A DNA stretch of 64,000 bases from Alkalicella caledoniensis (lineage in GTDB: Bacteria; Bacillota; Proteinivoracia; Proteinivoracales; Proteinivoracaceae). The DNA lies in the NCBI RefSeq assembly GCF_014467015.1, contig NZ_CP058559.1, forward strand, positions 2,046,001 to 2,110,000, in the 5' to 3' direction. Shown one piece after another: positions 43,000 to 51,630 of the stretch (positions within the stretch are counted from its first letter, which is position 1; every line of letters begins with the position of its first letter). The position numbers and the translations under genes were made by a program. The notes beneath the pieces were generated by a model. That model saw only the letters and a list, made by a program, of their open reading frames with translations, did no database searches and was not told the origin of the DNA.

Positions 43000-44631
43000 A
43001 TGTTATTCTTTCAAGGGAACTCATATAATGGAACAAATTTTCAAGAAATTTGGGATTCATTATCTCCCATATCACCATACGGTAAACGGCATAAAAAGAG
43101 TGTAAAAGCTTTAGTTAATAAAAAGGTTTTAGAAAATGAATATAGACTAACTAATGAGCTGTTAAAAATGATCATTGATAATCCTAAAGAGATGCTGTTT
43201 CTAAGTGATTTACTGGTATGCAGTAAGGATGTAGTCCCATTGGTAAATAAGGCCTATAAGGGTTTAGTTTTAGAGGAAGAGGAATTTTTTAATTTAAAAA
43301 GTTGGTTGTTGTTACTTGAGGATATTAAACATATATCTGATAAAGTTGGTATTGACAAATTAAAAGAGTTTAAGCTGGAGAAAATGAATGATTGCTTAAG
43401 TCTAATTTCTCCTGGCAACCAGGGTCCAAGCTTTTATTTAGTGGATTCCCTTAGTGAGGAATTAGCAAGACTTAGAATGGAAAGCCATAATATCAAAACA
43501 CAGCTATTTAATCATCTAGCTAACTTGAAAAAACAGATAGAGAAAAAACTTGATGTCAAGTTCAATGTAGAAGATAAAATTAAAGTAAGCAAATTTGACG
43601 TAGAACTAGTCGACTTATTAAGGGAGCAAGAAGATTTGTTTTACTATGGAGAATCCTACTCCCATATAGAGTTTAAGCTTAAGCAAGATAGTTTTGTTAT
43701 AGATTTAAAGCATCGCGCAGACTTTATCAACTCAAAAATGGAAAAAGAAGAGTACCTTGTCCGGGAAATGTTAACTAAACAACTAACCCCTTTCATACCA
43801 AAAATCCTACAAAACTGTAAGAGGATAGGTAGACTTGATTGGACACTTATTAAAGCCTACTATGCAAAAGAAACACAAGGTCTACCCCCAGAAATAAATG
43901 AAACAGATTTAATCTCAATAAAAAATGGCAGAAATCCCATCTTAGAAAATGTACTATTAAAAAAGAACAAAGTCATAACTCCCTTAAATATTGAAATATT
44001 AGAAGGAGTAGCAGTTATTACAGGCCCTAACATGGGAGGAAAATCTGTGGCGTTAAAAACCATAGGCTTATTGGTAGCATTGGCTCAACACGGGTTGTTG
44101 GTCCCATGTACTTACATGACATTTAGACCCAGGAAATTCCTATTTTATTCTCAAAATGACGGTCAATCCATTTACAACGGGTTAAGTACCTTTGGTTGGG
44201 AAATCAGAGATATCAAAAAAGCACTGGCTTATAGAAATAAAAAAGGACTTTATTTAATAGATGAATTAGCAAGGGGAACAAATCCTTTAGAAGGTGGAGC
44301 CTTAGCTTTGTCTATTGCTAACTATTTAAATGGAAGTAATAGTATATCAGTTATGACCACCCATTTTGAGGAACTTGTGAACAAAGATTTTAGGCAGCTA
44401 AGAATTGTAGGTTTAAGTAACTTGTCAAAGTTAGAGCTCCGTAGAGCTTTAAAGGGTAGAACAGGTTTAGAAATTGTGGAGAAACTTATGGACTACAATT
44501 TAGAAGATATGAACGAAATGGGGCTACCAAAAGAGGGGGTAATGATTGCTGCTCTAATGGGCTTGCCTAAAGAGATAATAGATTTTGCAGAGAATATCAT
44601 AGAATCTGGAAGGAGGAAGGAAGATGGCTAA
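43000..44631 (+). CDS. kamC: KamC, MutS-like ATPase linked to lysine 5,6-aminomutase
   Basis: 543 residues, ATG after AAGGGGGG. The C-terminal MutS-type ATPase has Walker A GPNMGGKSVALK (about 341) and Walker B YLIDELARGTNPLEGG (about 417), then the TTHFEEL switch. The N-terminal part is helical without membrane segments or DNA mismatch-recognition domains. MutS-like proteins in this operon are believed to serve the adenosylcobalamin enzyme (reactivation or cofactor exchange), not DNA repair. The last 8 bases overlap kamD, so translation is coupled. Confidence 0.88.
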   Translation: MLFFQGNSYNGTNFQEIWDSLSPISPYGKRHKKSVKALVNKKVLENEYRLTNELLKMIIDNPKEMLFLSDLLVCSKDVVPLVNKAYKGLVLEEEEFFNLKSWLLLLEDIKHISDKVGIDKLKEFKLEKMNDCLSLISPGNQGPSFYLVDSLSEELARLRMESHNIKTQLFNHLANLKKQIEKKLDVKFNVEDKIKVSKFDVELVDLLREQEDLFYYGESYSHIEFKLKQDSFVIDLKHRADFINSKMEKEEYLVREMLTKQLTPFIPKILQNCKRIGRLDWTLIKAYYAKETQGLPPEINETDLISIKNGRNPILENVLLKKNKVITPLNIEILEGVAVITGPNMGGKSVALKTIGLLVALAQHGLLVPCTYMTFRPRKFLFYSQNDGQSIYNGLSTFGWEIRDIKKALAYRNKKGLYLIDELARGTNPLEGGALALSIANYLNGSNSISVMTTHFEELVNKDFRQLRIVGLSNLSKLELRRALKGRTGLEIVEKLMDYNLEDMNEMGLPKEGVMIAALMGLPKEIIDFAENIIESGRRKEDG

Positions 44632-46207
44632 TGGGTTATGCCTTAATCAAGACCTGGTAAACAGGGGCAGAAAAGCAGCTATATCAATATCTAAAGATGT
44701 TGAGAGTTTTATAGAACCTAGAACCACTGTGGCTGTAGAAAGAACAGTTGGAAGGCTTTTGGGAATTGATGGGGTTGACAGTGAAGGGGTCCCACTAGTT
44801 AACGTGATAGTTGATAGGTTATTAGAAGCAGATAAACTAAATTTAGGACTAATGTACTGGGTGGTAAATGGATGCGAAGCACTAAAGCTCAGTCCCCAGA
44901 TAATTGCTGAACAGGTGGCAGCTGGAGAAGTAGATCTTATGGCATTAGAAACCGTCCCTCCTAAAAAGCTGAAGAACAAAATGGAAGTATACGCCCAAGA
45001 AGCACTCAAATCTGTCAGAGAGGTAAGGGAAAAAAGACAACAACTTATAAAAACATTGGGCAAGGGAAGGGCTCCAGAGCTATATGTAATAGTTGCAACG
45101 GGGAATATTTATGAAGATGTTATACAGGCACAAACTGCAGCTAAAAACGGAGCCGATATCATCGCAGTGATTAGGACTACAGGTCAAAGTTTATTAGACT
45201 ATGTCCCCTATGGAGCTACAACAGAGGGGTTTGGGGGAACATACGCCACCCAGGAAAACTTTAAAATAATGCGTAAAGCACTAGATGAGACTTCCCTGGA
45301 GGTTGGTAGATATATTCAACTTGTAAACTACTGCTCTGGCCTTTGCATGCCAGAAATAGCGGCAATGGGTGCAAAGGAAAGATTAGATATGATGTTAAAT
45401 GATGCTCTTTATGGGATATTATTTAGGGATATTAATATGCAACGTACAATGATTGATCAAAATTTTTCTAGAATAATAAATGGGTTTGCAGGAATAGTTA
45501 TTAATACAGGGGAAGATAACTACCTTACAACTGCAGATGCAATAGAAGAAGGTCATACGGTTTTAGCGTCACAATTTATAAACGAACGGCTTGGCCTTGA
45601 TGCAGGATTAACAGAAGAACAGTTGGGGCTAGGGCATGCCTTTGAGATAAATCCCCAAGTGGAAAACGGGTTATTATATGAAATTGCCCAAGCTCAATTA
45701 TCCAAAGACGTATTTCCAAGAAGTCCGTTGAAATATATGCCGCCTACAAAATACATGACTGGAAATATATTTAAGGGTCATTTGCAAAATGGCCTATTTA
45801 ACCTTACCTCAATTATAACAGGACAGGGAATACAGCTTTTAGGAATGCTGACGGAAGCTATCCACACACCTTTCATGCATGATAGATACTTAGCAATAGA
45901 AAACGCTAAATATGTCATGAATAATGCTCGTTCTTTAGGTGATGAGATAACATTTAAGTCGGGAGGTATCATACAAAAAAGAGCCGAGGAAGTACTTAAC
46001 AAAGCTGTAATGTTGTTAGAGGAAATAGCAAAGCTAGGCCTTTTCAAAGCCATTGAAAGAGGATATTTTGCAGATATAAAAAGACCATTCAATGGAGGAA
46101 AAGGATTAGAAGGTGTTATTATAAAAGATCAGAGTTATTACAATCCCTTCGCAGAAATAATGAAAAATGAGAATATGGATGTTAAAAATTCTAAGGGGAG
46201 TGTTTAA
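44624..46207 (+). CDS. kamD: Lysine 5,6-aminomutase alpha subunit
   Basis: 527 residues, ATG behind GGAAGGAGG inside the end of kamC. The N-terminal accessory region is followed by the TIM-barrel catalytic domain (from about residue 150: ELYVIVATGNIYEDVIQAQTA, IAVIRTTGQSLLDYVPYGATTEGFGGTYAT, CSGLCMPEIAAMGAKERLDMM). It binds adenosylcobalamin and PLP jointly with KamE and moves the epsilon amino group of D-lysine or L-beta-lysine to C5. It is followed two bases later by kamE. Confidence 0.95.
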   Translation: MANGLCLNQDLVNRGRKAAISISKDVESFIEPRTTVAVERTVGRLLGIDGVDSEGVPLVNVIVDRLLEADKLNLGLMYWVVNGCEALKLSPQIIAEQVAAGEVDLMALETVPPKKLKNKMEVYAQEALKSVREVREKRQQLIKTLGKGRAPELYVIVATGNIYEDVIQAQTAAKNGADIIAVIRTTGQSLLDYVPYGATTEGFGGTYATQENFKIMRKALDETSLEVGRYIQLVNYCSGLCMPEIAAMGAKERLDMMLNDALYGILFRDINMQRTMIDQNFSRIINGFAGIVINTGEDNYLTTADAIEEGHTVLASQFINERLGLDAGLTEEQLGLGHAFEINPQVENGLLYEIAQAQLSKDVFPRSPLKYMPPTKYMTGNIFKGHLQNGLFNLTSIITGQGIQLLGMLTEAIHTPFMHDRYLAIENAKYVMNNARSLGDEITFKSGGIIQKRAEEVLNKAVMLLEEIAKLGLFKAIERGYFADIKRPFNGGKGLEGVIIKDQSYYNPFAEIMKNENMDVKNSKGSV

Positions 46208-46209
46208 AT

Positions 46210-46956
46210 ATGGAGGTTGATTTAACTTGCGTTAAGCCCTATGGGGACACCCTAAACGATGGGGCTATCCAGCTATCATTTACCTTGCCTATACACCATA
46301 GCGATGAAGCTAGAGAGGCAGCCATTATAATAGCTAAAAGAATGGGACTTGAAGAACCTAGTGTGGTTCATATGCAAGACCTAGGTACAAAATTTACTTT
46401 CTTTGTTATTTATGGTAAATGCCAGCATAGTGTTGATTTTACAAAGGTCAAGGTGGCTAAAGTTGAACAGGAAGTCATGGATTATTATGAAATAAATCAA
46501 TATATTAGGGAGAATATTAAGAGAAAAATAACAGTTGTTGCGGCATGCACTGGAACTGATGCTCACACTGTGGGTATAGACGCCATAATGAATATGAAAG
46601 GATATGCAGGTAAGTATGGCCTAGAGAGGTACCCTGAAATAGAAGCTATAAACATGGGAAGCCAAGTACCAAACGAAGAACTAGTTGCAAAGGCTATTGA
46701 GGCAAATGCAGATGGAATACTTGTGTCTCAAGTTGTTACACAAAAAAATGTGCACATTCCAAATATGACAGAACTTGTTGAGATACTAGAAGCTGAAGGT
46801 ATGAGAGATAAAATTGTTCTAATTGCCGGGGGACCACGTATCAACCACGAACTGGCCATTGAGCTAGGTTATGATGCAGGTTTCGGCCCAGGAACCACCC
46901 CGCCCGATGTTGCCACTTTTATTGTAAAGCAGATGATGGAAAGGAGAATTAAATAA
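46210..46956 (+). CDS. kamE: Lysine 5,6-aminomutase beta subunit
   Basis: 248 residues, ATG about 8 bases after GGGGAG. The cobalamin motif D117-X-H119-X2-G122 (TGTDAHTVG) provides the cobalt-ligating His. Lys130 lies 11 residues on, as in the known enzyme (His133/Lys144), and should hold PLP as an internal aldimine. The C-terminal Rossmann domain (VLIAGGPRINHELAIELGYDAGFGPGTTP) completes the B12 site. It is the last gene of the block; kce, kal and the CoA transferase genes needed to finish lysine fermentation do not follow. Confidence 0.96.
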   Translation: MEVDLTCVKPYGDTLNDGAIQLSFTLPIHHSDEAREAAIIIAKRMGLEEPSVVHMQDLGTKFTFFVIYGKCQHSVDFTKVKVAKVEQEVMDYYEINQYIRENIKRKITVVAACTGTDAHTVGIDAIMNMKGYAGKYGLERYPEIEAINMGSQVPNEELVAKAIEANADGILVSQVVTQKNVHIPNMTELVEILEAEGMRDKIVLIAGGPRINHELAIELGYDAGFGPGTTPPDVATFIVKQMMERRIK

Positions 46957-46962
46957 CTAACA

Positions 46963-46980
46963 AGCTCCCATGAGGGCTTT
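46963..46980 (+). terminator. Terminator hairpin after kamE, left direct repeat of an insertion
   Basis: AGCTCCCATGAGGGCTTT. It matches the better hairpin at 47271-47289 apart from one deletion and one change. The T run is cut short by the element end AGACTGATGAC. Confidence 0.7.
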
Positions 46981-47270
46981 AGACTGATGACAAAAGTCAT
47001 TTTTTTGAATGTCGCATATTAAACGCTACACAAAATTCTGAGTCGTAACTTAAGGCTTCTATCTAAACTCCAGAAGGGGACCGCTCCAATTCACCGTCCA
47101 TGGTTGTAGGGGGTGGTCTTGTACCACCCTGACTTCCAAAAAGGTTAGATGGTTTTGATTGTCAGGGTCCTACAAAAGGACCCCCTACCAGTCTCCTCGA
47201 ATTAATTGTGCTGCTTTTTAATATGCCATTCTTGGGTCGATGACTTTGTCTAAGTTTATCTAAAAGCTAC
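46981..47270 (+). repeat. Terminator-inserted foldback element, copy C, with a different centre
   Basis: About 290 bases. The left 120 bases (46981-47103, from AGACTGATGAC through CCAATTCACCGTCCATGG) and the right 78 bases (from TCTCCTCGAATTAA to TCTAAAAGCT) match copies A and B. The middle (about 47104-47192) is unrelated to the others. It forms nested palindromes: an outer GTAGGGGG / CCCCCTAC, an inner GGGTGGTCTTGTACCACCC and GGTCCTACAAAAGGACC. No ORF with a ribosome site. Flanked by the duplicated kamE terminator. Confidence 0.88.
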
Positions 47271-47293
47271 AGCTCCCATGAGGAGCTTTTTAT
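47271..47293 (+). terminator. Terminator hairpin, right direct repeat of copy C
   Basis: AGCTCC-CATGA-GGAGCT followed by TTTTTATATTT. Probably the original kamE terminator tail displaced by the insertion. Confidence 0.8.
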
Positions 47294-47393
47294 ATTTATA
47301 GTGGTTATAGCTAATAACCCGCCATAAAATTCAATTAATAGAATGACGATTTTTAGGCAAAATATAAAGAAGAAATAAATTACATAAAAACAG

Positions 47394-47422
47394 TTGAAGA
47401 TAATCAAAAAAGATAGTAAAAT
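47394..47422 (+). promoter_or_regulatory. Candidate SigA promoter of pyrG
   Basis: TTGAAG (47394-47399), 17 bases, TAAAAT (47417-47422), 35 bases before the ATG. I see no attenuator and no G-run initiation sequence of the kind used for pyrG control in Bacillus. Confidence 0.5.
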
Positions 47423-47457
47423 AAAACATTGAGTTGAAAATACGGGAGGTTTAAAAA

Positions 47458-49068
47458 ATGGTTAAGTACATCTTTGTAACGGGCGGTGTTGTTTCGTCTT
47501 TAGGAAAAGGAATTACTGCTGCATCACTGGGTAGGCTTTTAAAAGATAGAGGTCTATCTGTAACTATTCAAAAGTTTGACCCATACATAAATTTAGATCC
47601 TGGTACCATGAGCCCTTATCAGCACGGTGAAGTATTTGTTACAGATGATGGAGCCGAAACTGATTTGGACCTAGGTCATTATGAAAGATTTGTTGATGAA
47701 AATTTAAATAAAAATAATAACGTTACTGCAGGGAAGATATATTGGTCTGTAATGAACAAAGAGAGAAAAGGCGACTATCTAGGCAAGACAGTACAGGTTA
47801 TCCCTCACATTACAAACGAAATTAAGTCGCGTATAAAAAGAGCAGCCCAGCAAAATAATGCCGATGTTGTAATAACTGAAATCGGTGGTACTGTTGGAGA
47901 CATAGAGAGTTTGCCCTTTATAGAAGCTATTAGACAGATGAGAAATGAAGTTGGTAGGGAGAATGTATTATATATTCATGTAACACTGATTCCCTATCTT
48001 CCGAAATCTGGAGAACTGAAGACTAAACCAACCCAGCATAGTGTTAAAGAATTAAGGTCGATTGGTATACAACCAAATATAATTGTGTGCAGAACTACTT
48101 TACCCCTAGACGATGATTTAAAAGAAAAAATTGCTCTGTTTTGCGACGTAAAAAAGGAAGAAGTTATAGAGAACGGTGATGTTGAGACAATATATGAAGT
48201 TCCTTTAGCTTTAGAAAAGCAAGGTTTTTCCGAGTTGGTAATTCAAAAACTCAACATACAAAAGAGCCATCTTCCAAACCTTACTGATTGGACGCAAATG
48301 GTTGATAAAATTAAAGGCCTTAACAAAAAAGTTAAAATCGCTCTTGTTGGAAAATACGTAGAACTCCACGATGCTTACTTAAGTGTCGCTGAATCCTTAA
48401 GTCATGCTGGAATATACCATGGCTATGAAGTTGAGATAAAATGGGTACAAGCAGAGGACTTAGAATTAGAAGATTTTAATGTTGAGCAAGAATTTGCAGG
48501 AATTGATGGTGTGCTTATCCCTGGAGGCTTCGGAGATAGAGGTGTTGAAGGGAAAATCAAAGCCATTAAATTTGCAAGGGAAAATAAAATTCCGTTATTC
48601 GGGATTTGTTTAGGCATGCAATGTGTTGTTATAGAATTTGCAAGAAACGTTTGTGGCTTAAGTGATGCCCATAGTGGAGAATTCGTTGAAACAGACCATC
48701 CTGTTATAGATCTAATGCCTGATCAAAAGGATATAGAAGACAAAGGTGGTACAATGAGGCTAGGTGTGTATCCTTGTAAAATAGAAGAAAATAGTAAAAT
48801 GCATAAGGCATACGCTGATGAGATTATTTATGAAAGACATAGACATCGTTATGAGTTTAATAATGAATATCGCAACGAGTTAAGTAACAAAGGCTTAATT
48901 TTCAGTGGGTATTCCCCTAATAAACTATTGATTGAGGCTGTTGAAATTGCTGATCATCCATGGTTTGTGGCGGTCCAATATCACCCAGAATTCAAATCTA
49001 GGCCCTATAGATGTCACCCATTATTTAGAGATTTTGTGGGTGCCGCAATCGAAAATAAGGACAAGTAA
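47458..49068 (+). CDS. pyrG: CTP synthase
   Basis: 536 residues, ATG after GGGAGG. The synthetase domain has [14 protein letters not shown] (P-loop, 7-20) and [14 protein letters not shown]. The glutaminase domain has the catalytic Cys in [11 protein letters not shown] (about 384) and His-Glu in YHPEF near the C-terminus. It makes CTP from UTP with glutamine and ATP. The gene keeps the Bacillus-like neighbourhood (spo0F downstream), with the M3-like peptidase gene inserted between. Confidence 0.98.
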   Translation: MVKYIFVTGGVVSSLGKGITAASLGRLLKDRGLSVTIQKFDPYINLDPGTMSPYQHGEVFVTDDGAETDLDLGHYERFVDENLNKNNNVTAGKIYWSVMNKERKGDYLGKTVQVIPHITNEIKSRIKRAAQQNNADVVITEIGGTVGDIESLPFIEAIRQMRNEVGRENVLYIHVTLIPYLPKSGELKTKPTQHSVKELRSIGIQPNIIVCRTTLPLDDDLKEKIALFCDVKKEEVIENGDVETIYEVPLALEKQGFSELVIQKLNIQKSHLPNLTDWTQMVDKIKGLNKKVKIALVGKYVELHDAYLSVAESLSHAGIYHGYEVEIKWVQAEDLELEDFNVEQEFAGIDGVLIPGGFGDRGVEGKIKAIKFARENKIPLFGICLGMQCVVIEFARNVCGLSDAHSGEFVETDHPVIDLMPDQKDIEDKGGTMRLGVYPCKIEENSKMHKAYADEIIYERHRHRYEFNNEYRNELSNKGLIFSGYSPNKLLIEAVEIADHPWFVAVQYHPEFKSRPYRCHPLFRDFVGAAIENKDK

Positions 49069-49072
49069 AACC

Positions 49073-49095
49073 ACTCCCTTCGGGGAGTTTTTTTA
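49073..49095 (+). terminator. Terminator of pyrG
   Basis: ACTCCC-TTCG-GGGAGT tetraloop hairpin with a seven-T run. Confidence 0.92.
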
Positions 49096-49206
49096 TTCGC
49101 GATTTCTTTGAATTATATAAATAAAAAATGAAGGAATATTGGAAATACAGTAGAATAGTATATATTTAAGGGCAGTATTTTATCTGTCTTAGGGGGTGCT
49201 ATTAAA

Positions 49207-50706
49207 ATGAAACTTTGTGAAATCCGCAAAGAAGGAGAAAAATTCATATCGGAGCTTGGTAAATTCTATCTTTCTGGGGGGAGTGGACCATCGGACAGTC
49301 AATCAAAGGGTTCAATAAAGCAAATATATGACAAATACCAGCATATTTTCACTGAGGAAAATATAAAAAATATAAAAACAGACTATAAGAATTTTCCAGA
49401 GAAGGAAAAGAGATATATACTATCTTTTCTAACTCAAGGTTATCTTGGAAATAAAACATATAGCCTTACAGAGGAAATTGTAAAAAGTGAAATGGCCACA
49501 TCTGTTTTAATAAACAAAAAACCTATTTCTTTAAGATATGCTATGCTGCTATTACCTGCAGAAAAGGATAGGGAAAAAAGAATGCAGATGGATCAATACT
49601 TAGGGGAAAAACAAAAGGAACTAAACCCATTGAGGGAAAAAAGAGTCCTGAAGTTAAGGAGTATTGCTGAAGATCTAGGATATTCTCACTATACAGAGCT
49701 AATAGAGGACACAACGAATATAAATGTATGGGAACTAAAAAAGACTGCAGAAAGATTTTTACAAGGCACAGAAGAAGTATATTCTTTATTGTTAGATAAA
49801 CTAAAGGGAACTTTTTTAAACTCAGGAGAAAAACCATTAACAAAATCAGATATAACTTATATATTTAAATCAAATTCCTTTGACCAATATTTTCCTGAAA
49901 TTGAAATGGTGCCATCGGTAGAAGACACCTTGTTTGGGATGGGGATAAACATACATAAACAATCGAATATTACTATGTGCTTTGACAAAGAAGAAGGGAA
50001 AACTCCTAGATCTTTTTGTTGTCCTGTAAGTATACCTGATGAAATATTTTTAAGCTTTAATCCCAGAGGAGGTATTGAGGATTATCAAACATCTCTTCAT
50101 GAGACGGGTCATTGTCAGTACTATGCAAACATGTCTAAAAATCTGCCATTTGAATTTAAGAGACTTGGTGACAAAGGATTAGGGGAAGGGTACGCTTTTT
50201 TATTTCAATTTTTAACTAAGAATAGTCATTGGATAGATAAATTCCTTAATATACCCATGGAAAGAATTAATAGTTATCAGTTATTTATTAATGGTTACCA
50301 AATATATATACTAAGAAGATTTTTTGGGAAATTACTCTATGAATTAGAGGTTTTTGCTAAAGAAGTAAACTTGGAAATTCTGCAGGAAAAGTATGTTGCT
50401 ATTATGGAAGATGCAGTAAAAGTAAAGGTGAATCCTCATAACTACTTGCTGGATCTTGACTTAGGATTTAATACACCATACTACATCAAAGCATGGATCT
50501 TTGAGAGCTATTTAAGGGAATATCTTCAGAATAGTTTTGGAATGGACTGGTTTTGTAATAAAAGAAGTGGAGAAAAACTAAAATCTTTATGGGAACAGGG
50601 GCAAAGTTTTGACTGTGAGGAGGTTTTGGCCCAACTAGGTTTTGATAACCTTAATGAAGATTTGTTAGTAAAGCAATTTAGTTGGATAAAAGAAACAAAG
50701 GTATAG
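49207..50706 (+). CDS. M3-like zinc metallopeptidase (oligoendopeptidase-type)
   Basis: 499 residues, ATG 8 bases after AGGGGGTG. The zinc motif HETGH is at about 297-301 (SLHETGHCQYYAN), with the third ligand Glu in GLGEGYAFLFQ about 30 residues later, the gluzincin pattern of M3/M32 peptidases. The N-terminal half is helical. No signal peptide, so it should cleave short peptides in the cytoplasm, which fits an amino acid fermenter. It is shorter than PepF (about 600 residues) and diverged. Its stop codon lies inside the terminator hairpin that was later duplicated by a repeat insertion. Confidence 0.82.
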   Translation: MKLCEIRKEGEKFISELGKFYLSGGSGPSDSQSKGSIKQIYDKYQHIFTEENIKNIKTDYKNFPEKEKRYILSFLTQGYLGNKTYSLTEEIVKSEMATSVLINKKPISLRYAMLLLPAEKDREKRMQMDQYLGEKQKELNPLREKRVLKLRSIAEDLGYSHYTELIEDTTNINVWELKKTAERFLQGTEEVYSLLLDKLKGTFLNSGEKPLTKSDITYIFKSNSFDQYFPEIEMVPSVEDTLFGMGINIHKQSNITMCFDKEEGKTPRSFCCPVSIPDEIFLSFNPRGGIEDYQTSLHETGHCQYYANMSKNLPFEFKRLGDKGLGEGYAFLFQFLTKNSHWIDKFLNIPMERINSYQLFINGYQIYILRRFFGKLLYELEVFAKEVNLEILQEKYVAIMEDAVKVKVNPHNYLLDLDLGFNTPYYIKAWIFESYLREYLQNSFGMDWFCNKRSGEKLKSLWEQGQSFDCEEVLAQLGFDNLNEDLLVKQFSWIKETKV

Positions 50707-50724
50707 CTTCGGCTATACCTTTTA
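50697..50724 (+). terminator. Terminator of the peptidase gene, left direct repeat of copy B
   Basis: AAAGGTATAGC-TTCG-GCTATACCTTT. The hairpin includes the peptidase stop codon (50704-50706). The identical 28 bases recur at 50997-51024. Confidence 0.92.
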
Positions 50725-50996
50725 GACAGATGACAAAGTCATTTTTTGGTGAATGTCGTATATTAAACGCTGTACAAAATTCTGCGTCGAGACTTAAGGC
50801 TTCTATCTAAACTCCAGAAGGGTACCGCTCCAATTCACCGTCCATGGTTCAATGGAGCTCTCGAAACGTCCTGTTTCTCGCCCCTTCTTCCGTTTAGCTA
50901 TTCAGCTCTTAAATCTATCTCCTCGAATTAACTGTACTGCTTTTTAATATACACATCTAGGGTCAATGACTTTGTCTTAGGTTTGTCTACAAGCTG
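50725..50996 (+). repeat. Terminator-inserted foldback element, copy B, complete
   Basis: 272 bases, the reference copy. Left end GACAGATGACAAAGTCATT; right end, read on the other strand, CAGCTTGTAGACAAACC then GACAAAGTCATT. The two arms of about 120 bases align as imperfect inverted repeats: GTATATTAAA, a GTACA block, a CTTAAG/TTTAAG block, CTAAAC and AGAAGGG recur in order. The centre has GCTCCA / TGGAGC around CCATGG. No coding potential. Flanked by a perfect 28-base direct repeat that is the peptidase terminator. Confidence 0.92.
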
Positions 50997-51024
50997 AAAG
51001 GTATAGCTTCGGCTATACCTTTTA
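50997..51024 (+). terminator. Terminator hairpin, right direct repeat of copy B
   Basis: Exact second copy of 50697-50724, continuing into TAATTT. Confidence 0.9.
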
Positions 51025-51068
51025 TAATTTAAGTTAAAATATCAGAAAAATGTCTAATTACTTCTATT

Positions 51069-51128
51069 TTTGTAGAAAATAAATATTATAGAAAACCTGG
51101 CAGGAATTGAAGTAATTTTGTGGAAATT
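51069..51128 (+). promoter_or_regulatory. SigH-like promoter and near-consensus Spo0A box upstream of spo0F
   Basis: GCAGGAATT (51100-51108), 11 bases, GTGGAAATT (51120-51128), against the SigH consensus RnAGGAwWW-N11/12-RnnGAATww with one mismatch. TTTGTAGAA at 51069-51077 differs by one base from the 0A-box core TTTGTCGAA. spo0F of Bacillus is controlled by SigH and Spo0A, so the placement is what the family predicts. Confidence 0.6.
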
Positions 51129-51174
51129 AACATAAAAGAACTAAAAGCAAGTGTTTGGGAGGGGGACTTTATAC

Positions 51175-51534
51175 ATGGGAAAAAAGATCTTAGTAACTGA
51201 TGATCAAGCTGGCATAAGGAAATTGCTTGTGGAAATCCTGACACCACAAGGTTATGATGTTCATGAGTGCGCAGATGGAGTAGAAGCACTAGAATTTCTA
51301 AATAAAAATAAAGTTGATTTAATGTTATTAGATATGAAGATGCCTCAAATGGACGGTATTACAACATTGAAGAGGATTAACGAGTTAAAGATCGATGTAA
51401 AGGTAATATTTATGACCGCCTTTGGAGAACTTAAAGTAACAAAAGATGCTGAAAGGTTAGGCGCTCTTGATTATATACTAAAGCCTTTTGACATTATTCA
51501 GTTACTTGAACTTGTAAATAAACATGCTATATAA
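51175..51534 (+). CDS. spo0F: Spo0F-like single-domain response regulator
   Basis: ATG at 51175, behind GGGAGGGGGAC; 119 residues, a receiver domain only. Phosphorylation site Asp53 (LMLLDMKMP), the acidic pair DD at 9-10, Thr81 (FMTAF) and Lys103 (LKPF) complete the active site. The TDDQAGIRKLL start is Spo0F-like. In Bacillus, Spo0F passes phosphate from kinases to Spo0B; many Clostridia lack Spo0B, so the partner here is uncertain. It lies between pyrG and glpX/tal as in Bacillus, which supports the name. Confidence 0.82.
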   Translation: MGKKILVTDDQAGIRKLLVEILTPQGYDVHECADGVEALEFLNKNKVDLMLLDMKMPQMDGITTLKRINELKIDVKVIFMTAFGELKVTKDAERLGALDYILKPFDIIQLLELVNKHAI

Positions 51535-51630
51535 GCAGGATTATTAAGTTAAATATAGAATAATAGTTAGTCGTGAAGAATGCTACTGTTAGAAATAAAA
51601 TCAAAAAATGTAAAGATAAGGAGTTTAGAT

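Noticed and set aside
43860-44063. KamC and the ATPase at 3612 as DNA mismatch-repair MutS
   Set aside because: Both lack the mismatch-binding domains. KamC sits in a metabolic operon and the other is membrane anchored.
46957-47457. Foldback copy C as a riboswitch leader for pyrG
   Set aside because: It matches the mobile repeat family at its ends, is flanked by duplicated kamE terminators, and a separate pyrG promoter lies downstream of it.
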